The translations under genes were made by a program, and so were the position numbers. DNA of 64,000 nt, taken from assembly GCA_964016985.1 (NCBI GenBank), contig OZ024827.1:78012335-78076334 (forward strand), read 5' to 3'. The DNA comes from Anodontia alba. Taxonomy: Eukaryota > Mollusca > Bivalvia > Lucinida > Lucinidae. Below, piece by piece: positions 1 through 8,871 of this stretch; within the stretch, counting starts at the first letter, position 1; each line of letters opens with the position of its first letter. Under the pieces are notes generated by a model. The model was given only the letters and a program-made list of their open reading frames with translations. It was not told the origin of the DNA and searched no databases.

Positions 1-565
1 TAGCCCAAAAGGTATGAAAGTTATAAGCTGCAAGAGAAACGCGGACGTAAAATTGTACCTAACCTTGCAGGTAAATTTGCAGGTAAACTTGAACCTGTCT
101 TTGGCCCCACCCAGTAGCCCTATCCCCATCCAGAATCAGTGGCCTAAACCTTGCCTTTCTATCAACAACTAAACAGCTTTCCTCTGTGTAATTTTGTGCT
201 AAATTTTAACTCTTCAGCCCCCCCCGAATGATACTATAGTGATATTTTTAGTCACATTTGTGTATGTTTTCTTGGTGACCTGTTATATATTTTGACCCCT
301 AGCCCCGCCCAGGGGCATGACCCTGGGGCAGTGGTACCATGCATTGAGAAGTCTTGCTCTAGGTAAGTATCATACCAATTTCAACTTTCTAGTCCAAAAG
401 ATATGAAAGTTATAAGCTGCAAGAGAAACGCGGACGTAGACTTGCAGGTAAACTTGAACCTGGTTACGAACATGACATACGCACATACGCACGTACGGAC
501 GTACGAACGTAACATCGCGATGAACGCTATATGCCCCACTCCTGCCTTCGGTAAGTGGGGGGCAT
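1..565. repeat. Dispersed repeat with two diverged direct copies and a terminal hairpin
   Basis: A block around 1-98 (GTATGAAAGTTATAAGCTGC, then AGAGAAACGCGGACGTA) recurs at about 391-460, a spacing of roughly 390 bases. The right copy runs into an alternating ACGTACG-rich stretch and a short hairpin at 531-565 (ATGCCCCACT pairing with AGTGGGGGGCAT), followed by a run of A at 577-608. The hairpin plus A-run suggests the 3' end of a SINE-like or other dispersed repeat. No coding frame is supported. Confidence 0.5.
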
Positions 566-790
566 AAAAACAACAAAAACCAAAAAAAAAAAAAAAAAAA
601 AAAAAAAACATGTAACGTCACGTCCGTTTGTGAAAACGTGACGCAACGCTAGGCGGAAAATGACATACGCAATGCTAATGCGATGCGCCTTTGTTGTTTG
701 CAAAAGCATAAAGCAGGCTTTATGTGCCTGCTGGGATATTATTTTGCCTTCTTCACCATCCATATCTTCAGAAAATATTCAAGGTCAAGT
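566..790. other. Non-coding stretch with A-run and a hairpin-element fragment
   Basis: It holds the A-run (577-608) and, at about 705-775, a piece ending in GTGCCTGCTGGGAT and continuing CTTCTTCACCATCCAT. That piece matches the right side of the palindromic element at 3431-3494 and its flank. Nothing else is recognised. Confidence 0.4.
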
Positions 791-968
791 TTTTCAAAGC
801 ATCGTTAGCTTAAACGAGCTCGTTAGTAGCTGACGAGCTCGTGAGCTAGCACATGCAAAAGCTACTCACATTTTTGTAGCAAAATATAAGTGTAAATACC
901 ACATTTGATAATGAAAAGTTTAACGATACGTTAACTAACGGCATCGTTAGTTTTGAACAATTGGGCCC
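791..968. mobile_element. Family B palindromic element (MITE-like), copy 1
   Basis: The terminal parts are TTCAAAGCATCGTTAG at the left and CTAACGGCATCGTTAG...TTTGAACAATTGGGCCC at the right, with GAGCTCGTTAG-type inner inverted repeats and a shared centre (GCAAAAGCTACTCACATTTTT). The same layout recurs at 13969 and 39534. It has no coding capacity. The left end is worn relative to the other copies. Confidence 0.65.
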
Positions 969-1044
969 TAAAATTAAGAAATAAGTTGCCATAAAACTTG
1001 TTTTCCGACAGATCTCTTTGTAACGCTTTATTTCCAAGTCAAAC

Positions 1045-1170
1045 GTTTATTTGGAAATCAATTTAGAAGTTTGTTTTACGAAGTTTATGATATCGATAGC
1101 CTTGCTAAAGAAATTAAGCAGTTTACAGTTTAACACAATTGTTAAAGTAATTAACGTTATTAGCTGATTG
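1045..1170 (-). pseudogene. Short remnant of a reverse-transcriptase C-terminal region
   Basis: Read on the minus strand, 1075-1104 encodes QGYRYHKLRK. Bases on both sides align to the minus-strand reverse-transcriptase remnant at 43908-44443, which has QGYRYFKLRKAFSKFYRR at the equivalent place. Outside this patch the frame is broken by stops and small indels, so it is an old fragment. The family is the same one seen at 17398-17738 and 43908-44443. Recognition rests on the ten-residue match plus colinear nucleotide similarity of about 100 bases; no start or stop is preserved. Confidence 0.55.
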
Positions 1171-1294
1171 GCAAAACAATATGAATGAAAAAAATATTAC
1201 ATATATACTCGCCGCTATTTGTGCATTCTGTCTTGTGGCTTTTCTTTTGAAAAGACAAGTTGTGGTTGTGGTTGTGGCATTTCCTGGGTAGCTT
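1171..1294. other. Unassigned spacer
   Basis: AT-rich. It ends in GTTGTGGCATTTCCTGGGTA, a motif also found near 59850, 13275 and 8500, so it is a fragment of a dispersed 3' tail. Confidence 0.3.
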
Positions 1295-1401
1295 CCCAGT
1301 CAGCATTCTACGTAAATCTATATCGGGCCGTTAACGGCCCGTCAGGGTAGCTGACGGGCCGATGACGGCCCGATGTAGATTTACGTAGGATGCTAGCTGG
1401 G
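1295..1401. mobile_element. Family C near-perfect hairpin element, copy 1
   Basis: About 107 bases fold almost completely on themselves: CTACGTAAATCTATATCGGG at the left pairs with CCCGATGTAGATTTACGTAG at the right, around a GGGTAGCT centre. The GC-rich inner arm (GGGCCG/CGGCCC) carries two mismatches in this copy. Outer edges are CCCAGTCAGCATT and ATGCTAGCTGGG. A second copy lies at 10491-10597. There is no coding capacity, consistent with a very short non-autonomous element. Confidence 0.7.
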
Positions 1402-1409
1402 TTCACTTA

Positions 1410-1410
<1 letters not shown>

Positions 1411-1444
<34 letters not shown>
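1411..1444. repeat. Poly-T run
   Basis: About 34 consecutive T directly after the family C hairpin. Confidence 0.9.
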
Positions 1445-1449
<5 letters not shown>

Positions 1450-1465
1450 CTATGACTTTCAATAC

Positions 1466-1705
1466 GTGAGCCGCAATGTCAGAAAACGTACCTTCGGAAA
1501 TGCAGCTAGCGAAGACTCGAATCACCCTGCGTATTTGCGGAGTCTGATCAGAATCTTTGCTGAGCTAATTTTGGATAGTCAATGGTGCAAAGTCTGTCCG
1601 TGCGGACAACGAACACTCTTATCAGACCGTGCGGATGCGCAGACTACTGTAAGTCTTTATTGGTGCGCGCATGTTTGAAGGCATATTTTCTCACTTTGCT
1701 GCTCA
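1466..1705. mobile_element. Family D double-hairpin element, copy
   Basis: It starts GCCGCAATGTCAGAAAACGT and has two inverted GCGAAGACT...CTGATCAG blocks separated by TTTTGGATAG...GCGGACAACG, then ends near TTTTCTCACTTTGCTGCT. The family recurs in full at 7311, 14864 and 24484, and in pieces at many other sites. Each half folds into its own stem (CAGACTGCGC/GCGCAGGCTG type), so this is a composite of two palindromes inside a longer terminal inverted repeat. Confidence 0.65.
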
Positions 1706-1781
1706 TATGATCTAAATATATTGTAACAAAGAACTGGTATTGAAAGGTACATATGCATGAAGACATATACGGAAGTAAAAA

Positions 1782-1877
1782 AGAAACGCAGGATAAACTT
1801 TTATGATGAATTGAAATAATGATGTAAGAGAAACGCAGGATAAACTTTTATGATGAATTGAAATAATGATGTAAGAG
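1782..1877. repeat. 47 bp tandem duplication
   Basis: A unit beginning AGAAACGCAGGATAAACTTT is repeated exactly twice (1782 and 1829) with no visible mismatch, so the duplication is recent. It sits just beyond the decayed Tc1 element. Confidence 0.85.
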
Positions 1878-1879
1878 AC

Positions 1880-2930
1880 ATCTAAAATATTTTAATTGTT
1901 TTTTAAGCAACACTTTATTGAACAAGTGTCCAAACTTTCTGTAGTTTGTGACTAAACGTTCGTCAGTAATTGAAACGCATTGGAGAGTACTCCAATGACT
2001 GTAAATTAAAATCAACTGATTAATCAGTATCTGGCGTGCCCCTCTCGCCACTGAAGACATCCTTATTCCTCTACATATTCATTAATGCACTGATCCTCCT
2101 TATTGAAATGTTGTATTCCTCTATCAATGCATTTCTCAACTGGGCGAGAGAGGTGGGGATATTCCGGCGCCTCCGTATCCTTATGTCCAATTCGTCCCAC
2201 ACATGCTCTTTCGGGGAAAATCGGATTATATGTTGGCCAGTTGAGTGGCATAATGTTATGGTTACCCCGAAAGTTGCGACAAACTGGTTAAATGCTATAA
2301 AATGAGTTGACTTTGCAGCACAAGAGGGACTGCAACAGAGCGAACTTCATTCCTGTGTCTTACTGCTGACAAATTCCCCGCTGTCACAATTAAGTGTGAT
2401 TTTCACCATGAAAAATGCCTCCCCAGACCGAACGAGAATCGCCCCCTCGTCGGCGAAATGTTCCACACGACATTGGTAAAGGCGATGCCGACCATTTGGG
2501 TGAAAACTCATCAGTAAAAACGACTCGTCTCCACTGCTTTATCGGAATATTTTTGGGCGCATGACACGTGCGGACCGATATGGGCGCGCCAACATACAGC
2601 CGGCATGCCCTAATACACATTTGCGCAATCGGTTTTTCAAAGTTTCGGGGTAAGCGTTGCGTTTATGAAAGCTAACGACAGTAAGAACAGTTCCAGCGGC
2701 AGTATGATGAGGATTGCGCAAGTGCGGGTGAAGAGTCGTCCTATTCCGACGTCGCGACGTCACGCGTGGACGTCCCGACTGCAGTCGGTCGGAAACACAT
2801 CATGCCTGCCTGAAACGTCTATTAAGACGTTCAGTAATGGAAACGTTCATCCCAAAATGATTAGCAAATTCCGGCTGCCTCTGACCCTGCATCAGAACAA
2901 AACTTAACCCTGCATTTCGTTTTCTCTTCA
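1880..2930 (-). mobile_element. Decayed Tc1-like transposon
   Basis: The minus strand carries recognisable pieces of a Tc1-family transposase in the right order from about 2905 down to 2030, followed by a 3' region containing AAAGTTTGGACACTTGTTCA (minus strand). Terminal inverted repeats and a TA target duplication could not be placed with confidence. The element is riddled with frameshifts and stops and cannot be active. Confidence 0.7.
2030..2905 (-). pseudogene. Tc1-family transposase pseudogene
   Basis: In order on the minus strand: a helix-turn-helix remnant (LNRRFRQA, near 2830-2850), the linker motif SGRPRVTSRRRNR (about 2730-2765), LKNRLRKC, a first catalytic motif RVVFTDE (Asp at about 2510-2512), VWGGIFHGENHT near 2395-2425, then LPLNWPTYNPIF...EHVWDELDIRIRRRRNIPT (about 2150-2265) and RNALIEEYN...RRISALMN, close to the usual Tc1 C-terminus. 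At least four frame changes are needed to join these pieces, and a large part of the middle around the second catalytic Asp is missing or unreadable. Tc1 transposases are normally about 340 residues; this debris spans a comparable length. In active relatives the enzyme binds the terminal repeats in the nucleus and performs cut-and-paste at TA sites. Identification as Tc1-like is firm; the sub-family is not determined. Confidence 0.75.
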
Positions 2931-3430
2931 GTATACATTTTCTTACATCCGCTTCTTTTCTGATATACTAGAAGTTTCCAACAATGACATAGCATATTAC
3001 TTTTTCTCTAATGAACATGTAGCGTTGGTGACAAAGGTTCGCTAAGGTAACAGTTAATTGGACAATACCGATCATGTTATTTACTCTGACAATACCGATC
3101 ATGTTATTTACTCTGACAGCGTGTTTCTGTGCAATCTAACATTCCATCAGCTTAGTAAATCAGAGCTTTACTTTTCTCTCTACTGTAAAGTAGTTGTTTA
3201 AAAGAGGATAATTTTCCTCAGTTTATACAATTTTGCCACACATTAGACAAGGTCTGAAATCTTAACAGGACCGCATAATGGTTTTGATGCTAATATACAT
3301 ATCATTGACCTGTCCGCTGTCTTCTAATCATAAAGAAGTCGAGTAGCTCTAAAAACATAACCATGATTCTTAGCTGAACTGATACGTTTTGAACTGCAAA
3401 TCCCTATATCCGTAAAGATGGATTTTATAA
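2931..3430. other. Unassigned, AT-rich, with a 27 bp duplication
   Basis: A 27-base unit starting GACAATACCGATCATGTTAT is present twice in exact tandem at 3061-3087 and 3088-3114. The rest shows no gene or repeat that I recognise. Confidence 0.6.
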
Positions 3431-3494
3431 TCCCAGCAGGCACACGACGTTGACGTTGAATTGACGTTCTTTCAACGTGGTGTGCCTCCTGGGA
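3431..3494. mobile_element. Family N palindrome (CAGCAGGCACAC type)
   Basis: TCCCAGCAGGCACACGACGT at the left mirrors ACGTGGTGTGCCTCCTGGGA at the right around a GACGTTGAATTGACGTT core. Related and longer copies are at 32472-32583 and 46863-46972, with fragments near 705-740 and 45745-45815. It is short and non-coding, built of AACGTT-like subunits. Confidence 0.6.
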
Positions 3495-3533
3495 TGTTAC
3501 TTTTTCTTCTTCACCAGCCATGTATTTTATTTA

Positions 3534-3571
<38 letters not shown>
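3534..3571. repeat. (AG)n microsatellite
   Basis: About 18 uninterrupted GA dinucleotides. The short open frame across it (glutamate-arginine repeats) is an artefact. Confidence 0.95.
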
Positions 3572-3573
<2 letters not shown>

Positions 3574-3645
3574 CTTAGGACAGAGTGCCATGTATTTTGT
3601 TTGCTCAATCGTTGCAGTCAATTATATGCTTGAATGTGAAAATAC

Positions 3646-3924
3646 CATCACGAAAACATGCCTATATAATTTTGACCCCCTTAAACCCCACTTTTATTTA
3701 GTATAACTGGGGTTTACAGGGGTATGCATTATTTTTCTTATTTCTGCTCAAAAACATAGATTGTGGGTACTCGTTAGAACCGCCTCGTCGAGGCGGTTCT
3801 AACGAGTACCCACAATATATGTTTTGAGCAGAAATATGAAAAATATTAGGATTTTTTAACTGAAAATTTTCATTTTCTGGTGGTAAAATTTTCAGTATAT
3901 TTGAATAGACATGTTTTCGTAATG
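3646..3924. mobile_element. Family A hairpin element (MITE-like), copy 1
   Basis: This is the main repeat of the window. The ends are CATCACGAAAACATGCCTAT and the inverted match ATAGACATGTTTTCGTAATG. Inside, two dissimilar arms (one with TTTTGACCCCCTTAAACCCC and CTGGGGTTTACAGGGGTAT, the other with GAAAATTTTCA and AAATTTTCAGTATATTTGAA) flank a long central stem: TTTCTGCTCAAAAACATAGA, then GTGGGTACTCGTTAGAACCG, meeting at CCTCGTCGAGG. The central stem is nearly perfect over about 60 bases per arm. No coding capacity. The autonomous partner is not in this window. Confidence 0.85.
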
Positions 3925-4004
3925 CATAAGGATTTGGATGCAATCCATATGTTTTAGAATGAGGGTAGGGTAGTATATCACATGTAAGTAAATAAGTAAG
4001 CTCA
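3925..4004. other. Unassigned spacer
   Basis: Nothing recognised. Confidence 0.3.
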
Positions 4005-4150
4005 GTAACTGATATAATCAGATCTACATCAAGTTCTCAACATCTAAGGGAAAGGCAGACAAATGAAATTAAACAGTAACAAAAAGAACAGATGTAAAGC
4101 AGAGTCGGCAGCCGTTCCCCAAAATGGTGGCAACTGTGTTACCTAAAAGT
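4005..4150. repeat. Diverged dispersed repeat, partner of 15345-15480
   Basis: AACTGATATAATCAGATCTA...AGTTCTCAACATC...GGCAGAC...AACAAAAAGAACAGATG...AGCAGAGTCGGCA aligns in order with AACTGATGCAATGATATCCA...AGTTCTTAACATC...AGCAGAGTAGGCA around 15345-15480. No function is visible. Confidence 0.55.
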
Positions 4151-4349
4151 AACTGAATAAATCTTTAGCTTACTTAATTGTTAAATGGTAAAAAGTAAGT
4201 AAATTATATCTATATATAAATTAATTAATTAAATTTTAAACGAAAATAAATAATTATATACTTCAAACTTATTCTTCGTATTCGGTACTTAAAGCAGCGT
4301 ATAATGTTTACGTGTTTTCGAACTTTATCTTTCAGTATTAGGGCGTATT
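4151..4349. other. AT-rich spacer
   Basis: Low-complexity AT-rich sequence (TATATATAAATTAATTAATT type). Nothing else seen. Confidence 0.4.
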
Positions 4350-4510
4350 ATTCATTTTTGACCGGCGCGGGAATGTGACGATCCCGGCAAATATGTAAAA
4401 AATCTTATATCAAACTGTGTTATAAACAGATTAATGTCTATTTTATTTTAATTTCAATGAAGAAATTTCATAAAACTTAATAAGAGCATACATTAAAGAA
4501 TCACACTGTT
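4350..4510 (+). repeat. Dispersed repeat O, inverse copy at 11158-11400
   Basis: GACCGGCGCGGGAATGTGAC, CCCGGCAAATATG and AACTGTGTTATAAACAGATT followed by AATGTCTATTTTATTTT match the reverse complement of 11158-11400 in order. The other copy carries about 100 extra bases after the GACCGGCGCG segment. Confidence 0.6.
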
Positions 4511-4958
4511 GTTCTTTTTTACCTGTTACATTGAAAATTTATTAAACTTTTGTCCCATATCTGTAAGTAAACATGAACATGAACAAAATTTGCGCCGGTA
4601 CTTAGACGTTTGCATCTAAATATTTTTTCTCGTATTTACTAATATTCAGCGTCCCCGTATACCTTGTCCAGTTATCTGAGGGTTCTGGTTCCCAGCTATG
4701 TCAAATAGAAAACTGAAACTAGAAGTCATAGGTCACCGGCCAAAGCTATAGTTCTACCTACACTGTTTCGTATCATGTTTTTTAAACAGATAAATAAATA
4801 AACAATCATTGGTTGTTATGTTGAGCGATAAGAAAGAATAGATTCATATAATATAACATGGATGTTAACGCCAGTCTGATCGAGATACAGACACTCTACA
4901 GTGTAAAAACTATATTGCATGAAAGCCTTTCGCAATTAACTCACTTTAAGGCTGCATT

Positions 4959-4960
<2 letters not shown>
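4511..4960. other. Unassigned AT-rich sequence
   Basis: No open frame with recognisable content and no repeat identified. Confidence 0.3.
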
Positions 4961-4989
<29 letters not shown>

Positions 4990-5101
4990 CATTGTCCTTG
5001 AAAAGCTCCCGACCAGTTTTCCAAGACAAGCTTTGTTCTGTTCCATGCAAAGTCACAATGTTTTTTTTTTGTTGTTGTTTTTTTTTTTTTTTTTTTTTTT
5101 T
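4961..5101. repeat. Two poly-T runs
   Basis: T-runs at 4961-4989 and 5061-5101, the second interrupted by GTTGTTG. They create a spurious phenylalanine-rich open frame. Confidence 0.9.
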
Positions 5102-5399
5102 GTTTAAGTTTATTCCAAGTTACTCTCTTGATAGACATTTTGCGCTCAATGTCGATCTGAAGTCAGAGCACAAGAAATATTACAAGTAGGACCACGATGA
5201 GCCCAACAACAGTCTCATTAAGGGGAATCAGTGGTTTATTTTTCTACAAAAGAGACTATGGCTCTTGAATCGACTTACAGGAGGAAAAAGCCATGTCATT
5301 GGCTAGCTTGTTTCAGTAGTGATTGGCATTAATGGGTTTTTATAGCCCTTGCTCCAAATTAATATCAGATTAAGAAATGGTTTCAAGTTTAACTGTTAC
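5102..5399. other. Unassigned, with a dispersed-tail fragment
   Basis: GTCGATCTGAAGTCAGAGCA...CCACGATGAGCCC (about 5149-5202) resembles the reverse complement of 12990-13053 and part of 11409-11450. The remainder is unassigned. Confidence 0.35.
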
Positions 5400-5424
5400 C
5401 ACGCTCAGGGCAAATTCGACAGAC

Positions 5425-5456
<32 letters not shown>

Positions 5457-5580
5457 CAATTTGAGGATGCTTTTTTTTCAGAAAACAAGATCTTCTTAGG
5501 AGACAGTTTGCATGAAATGTCAAACCCTTTTTAATGGAACAAATGAGAAAAATATTTTAAAATGTCGTATGTTGATTTTT
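5400..5580. mobile_element. Family M hairpin-element remnant with A-run
   Basis: After an interrupted A-run (5425-5456) come TCTTCTTAGGAGACAGTTTG and CATGAAATGTCAAA, which match the family M hairpin best preserved at 30025-30215. Only one arm is intact. Confidence 0.45.
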
Positions 5581-5970
5581 CTTTGACAGTGCAACTGGCA
5601 TGTGTAATTCTTATTTCTGTAAACATTTAATGAAGTACCATAAATGTGAAAGCTTTTATCATACCAGTTCCTCTAAGAGAACTAGATTGTATTCTCGATA
5701 AACTCTCGGTCAGCAGCCAGTCAGATGAAAGGAACACATACACTACATGTTGCACACCTATACTGGGGAGATAGTATACGTATACTAGCCCCGTTAGTAG
5801 AATTATAATCCTCTGGGGGAATGCATACAATTGGTAGAGTTTTTAACATATTTACAAGGGAAACCTTTTTTGTTATTTCATATGGCTTTCCTGGAACCCA
5901 AGTCTCATCTGAAACGCGGTCTGCTCTAAAAGGCCAGAATTTGTTCCCCTTCGGAGCGAATTCTATCCTT
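5581..5970. other. Unassigned
   Basis: A 95-residue minus-strand frame runs through here (down from 6008) but shows no family motif and overlaps the 53 bp duplication, so it is not called as a gene. Confidence 0.3.
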
Positions 5971-6079
5971 TTAGAGTAAACCCTTTTTTCAAAATGGGAC
6001 AAAAACAATTGTGACCGATTGCCTTAGAGTAAACCCTTTTTTCAGAATGGAACTAAAACAATTATGACAGATTGCCTTT
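5971..6079. repeat. 53 bp tandem duplication
   Basis: The unit TTAGAGTAAACCCTTTTTTC...GATTGCC occurs at 5971 and again at 6024 with a few substitutions. Confidence 0.8.
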
Positions 6080-6594
6080 GAAAGTATATCAGTTCGAATT
6101 ATCTGGTACAAATGTTGTCTTTGGAAGACAAATATCTTTCGGATGAGGAATGTGCACAGTCTGGTCTAGGCATGTCTGGTCTTTGCATTAGATGTACACA
6201 AAATGAAAACCAAAAGTTATGTTTCAGAATCGTTCATCTGATAGCCGTGCATTGATTCATTAACTGTTTAGTAAGGAAATTATGGTAATGTCTGAATATA
6301 GTTCGACATTCGAAAAAAGCTGTATTTTTTTTTTTTTTTTTTTTTTTTTAAGTAAACTTATATGTATTTGCAGAATGCATTAAAATGCAAGTAATGTACC
6401 ATATAAACCAAAACGCACGGACACATTATGCTCTTACTGTAAGCATCCTAAAATTTGGACAGGTCAGTAAACAAGGGATTAATGTGAAGGCAAATATCAA
6501 AGCCCATATCAATCTGCCCATCACAACTGTCAAGGTGCGGTTGGCCTGTTAAGTAACATAATACTGTACGACTTTACCCATTTTTACCGAGTGG
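6080..6594. other. Unassigned, with a poly-T run at 6326-6350
   Basis: No gene or repeat recognised apart from the T-run. Confidence 0.35.
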
Positions 6595-6769
6595 GCTCTT
6601 CTACCTTAACTCTTTGGACCGGTCTATTTCCAGTAGAAGCGAGTAATAGAAACTACTGTAGTTACTGAAAACAGAGTAGACCCTGATCAGACGCCGCATT
6701 TGCGGCGTCTGATCTGGGTCTACACTGTCAATGTTCCTTTTATGATATGCCAGGCATAAATGGGTTGAA
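6595..6769. mobile_element. Family F hairpin element, copy
   Basis: A strong stem, GTAGACCCTGATCAGACGCC pairing with GGCGTCTGATCTGGGTCTAC, is followed by CACTGT, CTTTTATG and GGCATAAATGGGTTGAA. The last motif is the conserved outer end seen at 15905-16129, 38045-38242 and 50496-50722. Confidence 0.65.
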
Positions 6770-7310
6770 TACCTAAATAATCGTACATCTTCTCCTAGAC
6801 ATACTTGTCCAAAACATTGTTCTGCAATCTGTCCTAAAATCCTAACATTTGAACAGCTTCAATACACTATCTGTTAATGTGTCTAAGAACCACTGTATGA
6901 GTGTCAAAAAGTATACACCCCAATCAGACACAGTATTCTAATGTGTGTCGACAATAATTGCCTAGACCATCTGTCAGAATAGTTTGGATAAAAAGAGTAC
7001 CATTGAAATTACTGGAGAAAAGCATACACCCACATCAGAGTGCGCCGATCAACAGGTTTATCTTGGTTTTCACTGTCCACATTACGATCCCTATTAGGCT
7101 TATCCAAGTCGTTGTATAAGCCAGCCAGAATTAATTGATCTGTCAGTAGTAATTTAACCCATCGTACGACAAGAGTTTCAAAGTATCCCCAGAGAACATG
7201 TAATTTAGTTTCAACTTGAACGATTTTTAACCATAATCCGCTTTTGATTTGCTGAAATGAGTCTCTGTGGAGTCGAGTTACATTTAACGGGCAGGTGCTT
7301 AAAATAAAAG
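6770..7310. other. Unassigned
   Basis: No recognisable gene, tRNA or repeat. A weak CACTGT/GACC-type hint of family F debris near 7020-7080 is not convincing. Confidence 0.3.
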
Positions 7311-7538
7311 CGCCGCCACGTCAGAAAACATACGGTCATGTGCGCCAAGCGAAGATTTAGATCAGCCTGCGCATTCGCGCATTCCGATCAGACTCTCCAC
7401 AGGGGGGCATTTTAGATTGCAAGGTGTCTTTATGCCGACAACGTAGACTCTTATCAGACTGCGCGGATGCGCAGGCTGATTTGAGTCTTCGTTGGATTCA
7501 CATTGTCCGAAGGTACATTTGCTAATGTTCCGCCTCAA
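7311..7538. mobile_element. Family D double-hairpin element, copy
   Basis: Bounded by GCCGCCACGTCAGAAAACAT and CGAAGGTACATTTGCTAATG. It contains both inverted blocks (GCGAAGATTTAGATCAGCCT and CAGACTGCGCGGATGCGCAG) and the middle ATTTTAGATTGCAAGG segment. Confidence 0.7.
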
Positions 7539-7641
7539 ATTGATATTGAACTGTCTTCTGGAATATGAGAAATGTGCATATCAGATTGAAATTACATTGC
7601 GTATGCGCATAGACCCACCAGGGCATTTGGTTCTCGTTTAT

Positions 7642-7889
7642 CATCACGAAAACATACCTATATAATTTAAATCCCCTCAAACCATACTTTCTATATAGTA
7701 AACTGGGGTTTACAGGAGTATGCATTATTTTTCCTATTTCTGCTCAAAAATCATTGATCGTGGGTACTCGTTAGAACCGCCTCGGTTTTGAGCAGAAATA
7801 TGAAAAAAATGTCAATTTTTTTTTCTTGAAACTTTCAGTTTTTGGTGGTGAAATTTTCGATATATTTGAATAGGCGTGTTTTCGAAATG
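7642..7889. mobile_element. Family A hairpin element, copy 2
   Basis: Ends are CATCACGAAAACATACCTAT and ATAGGCGTGTTTTCGAAATG. The central stem has lost most of its right arm: after GTACTCGTTAGAACCGCCTC the sequence jumps straight to GGTTTTGAGCAGAAATATGA. Confidence 0.8.
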
Positions 7890-8870
7890 TACAAAGTTAT
7901 TCTTTAGGAGGACCATGCAAATTCTGACTAGACTACCGTGTCTACTATATATATTGGGACACATAACATGTAACAGGAATGCTGCTCTTTCAAAATAGAA
8001 AGGTCTAGCAAAATTGTTTTAACACTCCTCTTAAAATGCGTCTGCCACAAATTGAAATAATTTGCTTTCAGATAGAGTAACTTCTTTCCTATTAGATTAG
8101 ACCAGTCTTTCCTATTAATTAGATTCCTTTTGGCTGTACCCGGCCCCCTTAACTGTTTACCATACTTGTCTTAAAATTTTAACAAACTCCTTTTGATACC
8201 TGTGTACATGTCTAAGCAGCTGTTGATGAGTGATAATTTTGGCTGTTAATAGTAAACACTGCGGACCCAAATCCGACGCCGCGTTCAGTTGCATCATCTG
8301 ATCATCACTGTTTGCTGCGGCTGCTGAGACTTGTTCGGACGAATACATGTACTTTGTTCATACATCGGTTATTTTAACCGGATCCTGCTGAAACTGGATA
8401 CACCTGTGGTTTAAAATGCGGCGTTCGTTTTGTTCTTATTTGTTCTCCATCTCTCCTTCGATTGATGCCCCGAAGGCTGTGCTTCGTGATTGTGTCATTT
8501 CCTGAGCATCATCACTTATATTTCTCCATAATCTATGAAGAGATTTGAACTAGTTCTGTAATGTCCCAAGGATAATCCGCAGCCATCTTTCTTATTTCTA
8601 TGCCCGTCCACTATTGTTTTGAATGTCATTGCAATAGGACATCTTAGCAGAAATGGCTAATATTTCGATCAAACGTTAAATATTGATCCTTTTACATTTC
8701 TTTTGATATGCATTCCGCCAAATTAACAAATAAAAATAGAATGATTTTATTACGCTCAAAAACACCATGTGGAGCAGAATACAGAAAAAAAAAGTGAACT
8801 GACACGAATTACATGGTACATGTAGCAGAGTTATTATACAAGGCCTGATATGTCTACTTTGACGACTTGT
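7890..8870. other. Unassigned, with fragments of dispersed repeats
   Basis: Around 8255-8325 there is a worn family F stem (CCGACGCCGCGTT...CATCTGATCATCACTGTTTG). Around 8398-8515 there is a dispersed tail (GCTGTGCTTCGTGATTGTGT...CATTTCCTGAGCA) also seen near 13200-13290 and 59735-59880. The rest is unassigned. Confidence 0.4.
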
Positions 8871-8871
8871 A

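Noticed and set aside
370..763. Three minus-strand frames of 76-83 residues with a poly-phenylalanine core
   Set aside because: They exist only because of the A-run at 577-608 and overlap in different frames; no domain.
5721..6008. 95-residue minus frame considered as an exon
   Set aside because: It overlaps a 53 bp tandem duplication and shows no domain; no splice context could be argued.
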